NCBI GenBank assembly: GCA_007124415.1
Contig: SLFE01000261.1
Location: forward strand, 1 to 8,885
DNA length: 8,885 nucleotides
Direction: 5' to 3'
DNA from: Waddliaceae bacterium
GTDB lineage: Bacteria; Chlamydiota; Chlamydiia; Chlamydiales; SLFE01
Position numbers and translations under genes: made by a program. Positions within the stretch are counted from its first letter, which is position 1. Each line of letters starts with the position of its first letter. Shown here one piece after another: positions 5,854 through 8,885 of the stretch. The notes under the pieces are model-generated. The model saw only the letters and a program-made list of their open reading frames with translations. It did no database searches and was not told where the DNA came from.

Positions 5854-7026
5854 ATGACGAATTATCTTTTCACATCCGAATCCGTCGGCATCGGGCACCC
5901 CGATAAAATTTGCGATCAAATCTCCGACGCCATCTTGGACGAGTGCCTCCGCCAGGACCCCGGCTCAAGGGTTGCCTGCGAGACGCTTGTAGGATCCGGC
6001 CTTGTCGTCCTCGCAGGTGAAATTACAACCGAGGGACAAACCGATTTTCAAGAGATTGCCCGAAGAACGATCAAAAATATCGGATACCGGGACTTTCGCC
6101 TCGGATTCGATTATCACTCGTGCGGCATCATTGTCTCGATCCACAAGCAATCCCCCGATATCGCAAGAGGGATCGATAAAACAAATGCCCATGCCGATAA
6201 CATCGGCGCCGGCGACCAAGGCATTATGTTCGGATATGCCTGCGACGAAACACCCCAGCTTATGCCCCTTCCCATCATGCTGGCCCATAAGCTTGTCCGC
6301 ACCCTTAAAGATTATCAGGATCAAAACACCCTTCCCTATCTGCGCCCCGACGGAAAATCCCAAGTCACAATCGAATACAACAAAAACAACGAGCCCGTAC
6401 GGATCCACACCATTGTTCTTTCGGCCCAGCACAGAGAAGACGCTGAACCGGAGCAGGTTCATAAAGATCTGACCAAAATGATTCACGACGTCCTTCCGGC
6501 GGATCTCCTTGATGAAAATACTCGATACTTCATCAACCCGACGGGCCGTTTTGTGATCGGGGGGCCTGCCGGCGACTGCGGCCTGACAGGAAGAAAAACG
6601 ATCGTCGACACTTACGGAGGGAGAGGGCATCACGGCGGAGGGGCCTTTTCCGGAAAAGACCCGACAAAAGTAGACAGGTCCGCCTCGTATGCGGCGCGCT
6701 GGGTCGCTAAAAACATCGTCGCAGCAAAACTCGCCCGAACGTGCGAAGTTCAAATTTCCTATGCGATCGGAGTTCCCTATCCCCTCTCGATCAAAGTCGA
6801 CACCTTCGGAACCGGCGAAGTTTCCGAAAGAGAGCTGGAAAAGATCATCCCGAAAGTATTCGATCTTTCGCCGAAAGGGATTATCGAAGAACTCGACCTG
6901 CTCCGGCCCATCTATCAGAAAACAGCTTTTGGCGGCCATTTCGGCCGGGAGGATCCCGATTTCACCTGGGAAGCGACAAACAAAGTCGATGCCCTCCTCA
7001 AGGAACTTTCTGTCAAATCAAAGTGA
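5854..7026 (+). CDS. metK: S-adenosylmethionine synthetase MetK
   Basis: MetK makes S-adenosylmethionine from methionine and ATP in the cytoplasm, as a tetramer using Mg and K ions. The 390-residue product is of full family length and starts where the family starts (MTNYLFTSESV). GHPDKICDQISDAILDE (14-30) holds His15 and Asp17 of the ATP site. GAGDQGIMFGYA (118-129) is the first family signature and GGGAFSGKD (261-269) the phosphate-binding second signature, followed by TKVDRSASYAARWVAKN. No key residue looks altered. The gene follows the flavoenzyme by 44 nt but has its own promoter, and there is no room for a SAM riboswitch in the spacer. Its last 14 nt overlap the convergent amidase gene. 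As far as I recall, Chlamydiaceae have no metK and import SAM, so this gene fits a less reduced chlamydia. Confidence 0.97.
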   Translation: MTNYLFTSESVGIGHPDKICDQISDAILDECLRQDPGSRVACETLVGSGLVVLAGEITTEGQTDFQEIARRTIKNIGYRDFRLGFDYHSCGIIVSIHKQSPDIARGIDKTNAHADNIGAGDQGIMFGYACDETPQLMPLPIMLAHKLVRTLKDYQDQNTLPYLRPDGKSQVTIEYNKNNEPVRIHTIVLSAQHREDAEPEQVHKDLTKMIHDVLPADLLDENTRYFINPTGRFVIGGPAGDCGLTGRKTIVDTYGGRGHHGGGAFSGKDPTKVDRSASYAARWVAKNIVAAKLARTCEVQISYAIGVPYPLSIKVDTFGTGEVSERELEKIIPKVFDLSPKGIIEELDLLRPIYQKTAFGGHFGREDPDFTWEATNKVDALLKELSVKSK

Positions 7027-7480
7027 GCAAATGATTCAGGCTGGCCTCGACAGTCTGTTCAATGATGCTTTCTCGCGAGCCCTCGGCGCCCAAATTCCAC
7101 ACTGAAGGCTCTTTTCCGCGGCTTCCCACCGCTATCCAAACCGTTCCGACAGGTTTGTCAAAAGTTCCCCCGTCCGGCCCGGCAATCCCGGTCACTGCGA
7201 TCCCGAAATCGCTTGCCGAGATCTCCAGAACCGCTCTTAGCATAGCCAGGGCCACTTCGGGGCTGACCGCTCCCGTTTTTTGAATCAGGCCCGCGGGCAC
7301 GCCCAGCATGTCGACTTTAAGCGAATCGCTGTAGACGACGGCCCCGCCGAGAAAATACCGGGAAGAGCCGGCAACTCTTGTAAGCTTTGCGGCTATAGCC
7401 CCTCCCGTACACGATTCGGCGATGCTCAAGGTCACCCCTTTTTCCGTCATCTTTTTCTGAAGGTCTTCTTCAATCGACAT
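7013..7480 (-). CDS. pncC: CinA C-terminal-type nicotinamide-nucleotide amidase
   Basis: Enzymes of this family remove the amide from nicotinamide mononucleotide, giving nicotinic acid mononucleotide for NAD recycling. The 155-residue product is a stand-alone CinA C-terminal domain without the N-terminal molybdopterin-binding-like domain, as in E. coli PncC (about 165 residues). SIAESCTGG (19-27) holds the conserved Ser23; VVYSDSLK (48-55) holds Tyr50 and Lys55; GIAGPDGG (98-105) and KPVGTVWIAV (109-118) complete the family pattern. An AAGG site lies 6 nt before the ATG. The ATG shares one base with the TAA of the upstream gene (TAATG), so translation is probably coupled. The 3' end overlaps metK by 14 nt on the opposite strand. 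Activity is inferred from the family, not shown. Confidence 0.9.
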   Translation of the reverse strand: MSIEEDLQKKMTEKGVTLSIAESCTGGAIAAKLTRVAGSSRYFLGGAVVYSDSLKVDMLGVPAGLIQKTGAVSPEVALAMLRAVLEISASDFGIAVTGIAGPDGGTFDKPVGTVWIAVGSRGKEPSVWNLGAEGSRESIIEQTVEASLNHLLTLI

Positions 7481-8178
7481 TATGAACCTTGGCTGACTTT
7501 TATATTCTTATTTTGCAGTTGAGGATGGCGGTTGATCCAATCCAGGCAATCCTTTCCCAATCGCACCGAAGTCTTGATCAAGCCCCCCTCAACCTCAAAG
7601 GGAGTTGGCATCGTATGGCGGCGCATCCATTTTTGTAGAGATCGGAACAAGGCTCCGTTGGGATATTCGCCTGAGGTGAGAACCTGGACGACTTCATTGT
7701 TTTCAGGTTTTTGAAACAGTTGCGGAATGGAAAATTGCAGCCCCCAAGTGATGCAGTCCGTTCCTAAAACCATTGATCGAAACTTATGATCGAAAGGAGA
7801 ATAATCAAGCGTATGCTCCTGTATCTGGATTACAGGACGCCTAATCCGGATCAACTGCTTGTCCTCGGCCACAAAGGCGGCAAAAAGATCATCCAAAGAT
7901 CTTGTCATGGCAAAGTTAAACAGATTGCAATAGTCGTCTTTCTCGGGAACTTTGCCCTCTTTCAGCCTGCCGACATAAGCGGAATAGACCTTTATAAACT
8001 CATCAACCGGGATGAGCCCTTCTCCGGGAGCGGTAACGCCAGTTATCCTGACCAAAAAAAAGTTTCCCAGCTCGTCAAATAGGTTTTTCAGCTCATGGAC
8101 ATCCAAAAGTACATGGGCTTGAAGCCATTTACTGGCTTGAAAAGGAGGCTGCTCATTGAGTTTGAGTACTGGTATCAT
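7480..8178 (-). CDS. Unrecognised protein between lspA and the PncC-type amidase
   Basis: I do not recognise this protein. From the ATG at 8178 it has 232 residues and no signal peptide or membrane segment, so it is probably cytoplasmic. It looks like a mixed alpha/beta fold: an amphipathic N-terminus (KWLQAHVLLDVHELKNLFDE), a central part with QLIRIRRPVIQIQEHTLDY and MVLGTDCITWGLQFSIP, and a conserved-looking C-terminus with SGEYPNGALF, KWMRRHTMPTPF, GGLIKTSVRL and DCLDWINRHPQL. Its start lies inside lspA (26-nt overlap) without a clear ribosome site, and its stop overlaps the start of the amidase gene (TAATG). It is therefore locked between two housekeeping genes and probably translated by coupling. 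The frame is intact and long, which supports a real gene. The frame extends to a TTG at 8196, which has no ribosome site either. I assign no function. Confidence 0.82.
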   Translation of the reverse strand: MIPVLKLNEQPPFQASKWLQAHVLLDVHELKNLFDELGNFFLVRITGVTAPGEGLIPVDEFIKVYSAYVGRLKEGKVPEKDDYCNLFNFAMTRSLDDLFAAFVAEDKQLIRIRRPVIQIQEHTLDYSPFDHKFRSMVLGTDCITWGLQFSIPQLFQKPENNEVVQVLTSGEYPNGALFRSLQKWMRRHTMPTPFEVEGGLIKTSVRLGKDCLDWINRHPQLQNKNIKVSQGS

Positions 8179-8668
8179 ATTGAACAAAAGAGGCAATTAT
8201 CAGCCAGACGATGCCAATGGTAATGGCAATGTCGGCCACATTAAAAATCGGGTAATGATAACCCCAAAAAACAAATTTAAACATATCGATTACATAGCCG
8301 TAAAGAAAATAATCGACCACATTGCCTAAGGCACCGGCAGTCAGCAGGCATAAGGGAATCACATATTTGCGGCTCGTGTTGAAGGCAATCAAATAAAGGC
8401 AAAGGCCTGCGATCAACACTATTCTAAAAACAAGAAGAGGGATTTGAAAATTAGACAAAGTGCCCCATGCCGCCCCTTTGTTTATCGCATGCACAATCGA
8501 AAACTCTATACCGAAAAAATCTTTAAAAACTCCGATTCCGTTGTAAGGATACGCCCAGCCGTTGACTCCGACCAGGGGGATTTCACTGTAAACATACCAT
8601 TTAGTCAACATATCCGCGGCGAAAACGCCAATACCTAAAAAGATTCCCCAAAAAAAGGATTTTTGCAT
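8153..8668 (-). CDS. lspA: Lipoprotein signal peptidase LspA
   Basis: LspA is the inner-membrane aspartyl protease that cuts the signal peptide of prolipoproteins before the lipidated cysteine; Pal, encoded at 1734-2438, is a likely substrate. The 171-residue product has the usual length and four membrane segments (about 4-20, 74-95, 102-119 and 141-162). Conserved blocks are AADMLTKW (17-24), NKGAAWG (63-69), AGALGNVVDYF (111-121), YVIDMF with catalytic Asp128, and FNVADIAI with catalytic Asp146. The 18-residue spacing of the two aspartates equals that of E. coli LspA (123 and 141). A GGTAGG sequence lies 3 nt before the ATG. The gene follows dksA by 45 nt on the same strand, as in Chlamydia, and its 3' end holds the start of the next gene. 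Confidence 0.96.
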   Translation of the reverse strand: MQKSFFWGIFLGIGVFAADMLTKWYVYSEIPLVGVNGWAYPYNGIGVFKDFFGIEFSIVHAINKGAAWGTLSNFQIPLLVFRIVLIAGLCLYLIAFNTSRKYVIPLCLLTAGALGNVVDYFLYGYVIDMFKFVFWGYHYPIFNVADIAITIGIVWLIIASFVQYDTSTQTQ

Positions 8669-8713
8669 GAACCTACCCGTAAATTGCTAATTGAATGAGT
8701 ACCGGCGCATCGT

Positions 8714-8884
8714 TCACATCAAACCTTTTTCATGCTTTTCCTGCGCTTCCACAGTCATTGTTGCATAAGGAACGGCGTCGAGCCGCTTTTTGGGAATCTC
8801 TTTTTCGGTGATATCGCATATCCCGTAAGTACCGGCTTCGATTTTCTCGAGAGCCCTGTCGATTTGGCGCAGAATTTCAAACTC
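8714..8884 (-). CDS. dksA: DksA/TraR-family regulator, C-terminal part, altered zinc finger
   Basis: The frame enters from the right edge and ends with TGA at 8714-8716, giving the last 56 residues of a DksA-type protein. Members bind RNA polymerase through the secondary channel and adjust transcription, often with ppGpp. The visible part has LRQIDRALEKIEAGTYGICD, then IPKKRLDAVPYA and TVEAQEK, a typical DksA/TraR zinc-finger region. The four cysteine positions (CxxC, 17 residues, CxxC) read C, Thr, Thr, Ala, so only Cys23 of this fragment remains and zinc binding is unlikely. The coiled-coil half lies outside the window. The gene leads the lspA operon, matching CT407-CT408 order in Chlamydia. 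Gene symbol assigned from context plus motif. Confidence 0.88.
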   Translation of the reverse strand, partial: EFEILRQIDRALEKIEAGTYGICDITEKEIPKKRLDAVPYATMTVEAQEKHEKGLM

Positions 8885-8885
8885 T

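Noticed and set aside
5837..5857. A six-codon minicistron (MIALKL) overlapping the metK ATG, suggesting translational coupling
   Set aside because: Its ATG lies inside the predicted -10 element, so it would be absent from the likely mRNA. Its ribosome site spacing (13 nt) is also poor. It would matter only if metK is read from an upstream promoter.
5965..6939. A 324-codon open frame on the minus strand
   Set aside because: It lies wholly opposite metK, its translation has no recognisable domain, and metK explains the sequence fully. It is a shadow frame.
1..8885. Insertion sequences, CRISPR arrays, tRNA genes, phage or plasmid hallmarks
   Set aside because: I looked for transposases, spaced direct repeats, cloverleaf-like segments and integrases on both strands and saw none.

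Overview
The window looks like part of the chromosome of a member of the phylum Chlamydiae outside the Chlamydiaceae, that is, an amoeba-associated or 'environmental' chlamydia. Two blocks support this. The left block runs TonB/TolA-like protein, tolB, pal, LysM protein. This is the order I recall for Chlamydia trachomatis CT598 to CT601. The right block has dksA followed by lspA on the same strand, as I recall for CT407 and CT408. Genes that Chlamydiaceae lack or have replaced (murI, metK) point to a relative with a fuller metabolism. GC content, sampled by eye, is close to 50%, higher than most described chlamydiae. Estrella-like Criblamydiaceae would fit, but that is a guess.

Layout, left to right. 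Bases 2-3855 (+) form a tight envelope operon: the 3' end of a TonB/TolA C-terminal-type protein, tolB (periplasmic propeller), pal (outer-membrane lipoprotein), a secreted coiled-coil LysM protein and murI (glutamate racemase). Spacing falls to 1 nt before the LysM gene and 0 nt before murI. Bases 3838-4347 (-) hold an unrecognised exported membrane protein whose 3' end overlaps that of murI by 18 nt. A short divergent region (4348-4432) contains a candidate promoter and a perfect 8-bp inverted repeat. To its right is a flavin-dependent oxidoreductase of the berberine-bridge-enzyme type (4433-5809, +), then metK (5854-7026, +) with its own good promoter that leaves almost no leader. On the minus strand, transcribed right to left, come dksA (5' end outside the window), lspA, an unrecognised 232-residue protein and a stand-alone CinA C-terminal/PncC amidase. 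The last three overlap one another, and the amidase gene overlaps the 3' end of metK by 14 nt.

How the genes work together. TonB-like, TolB, Pal and the LysM protein form the envelope-spanning Tol-Pal module that links outer membrane, peptidoglycan and division. MurI supplies D-glutamate for the peptidoglycan that Pal and LysM bind. LspA, in the other operon, would cleave the signal peptide of Pal. MetK makes S-adenosylmethionine and PncC recycles nicotinamide mononucleotide. DksA is a transcription regulator whose zinc finger has lost three of four cysteines.

I see no mobile elements, CRISPR arrays, tRNA or rRNA genes, and no gene-free stretch longer than about 90 bases. The less ordinary points are the DksA zinc-site loss, the near-leaderless metK, the operator-like repeat, the two unrecognised proteins and the isolated flavoenzyme.
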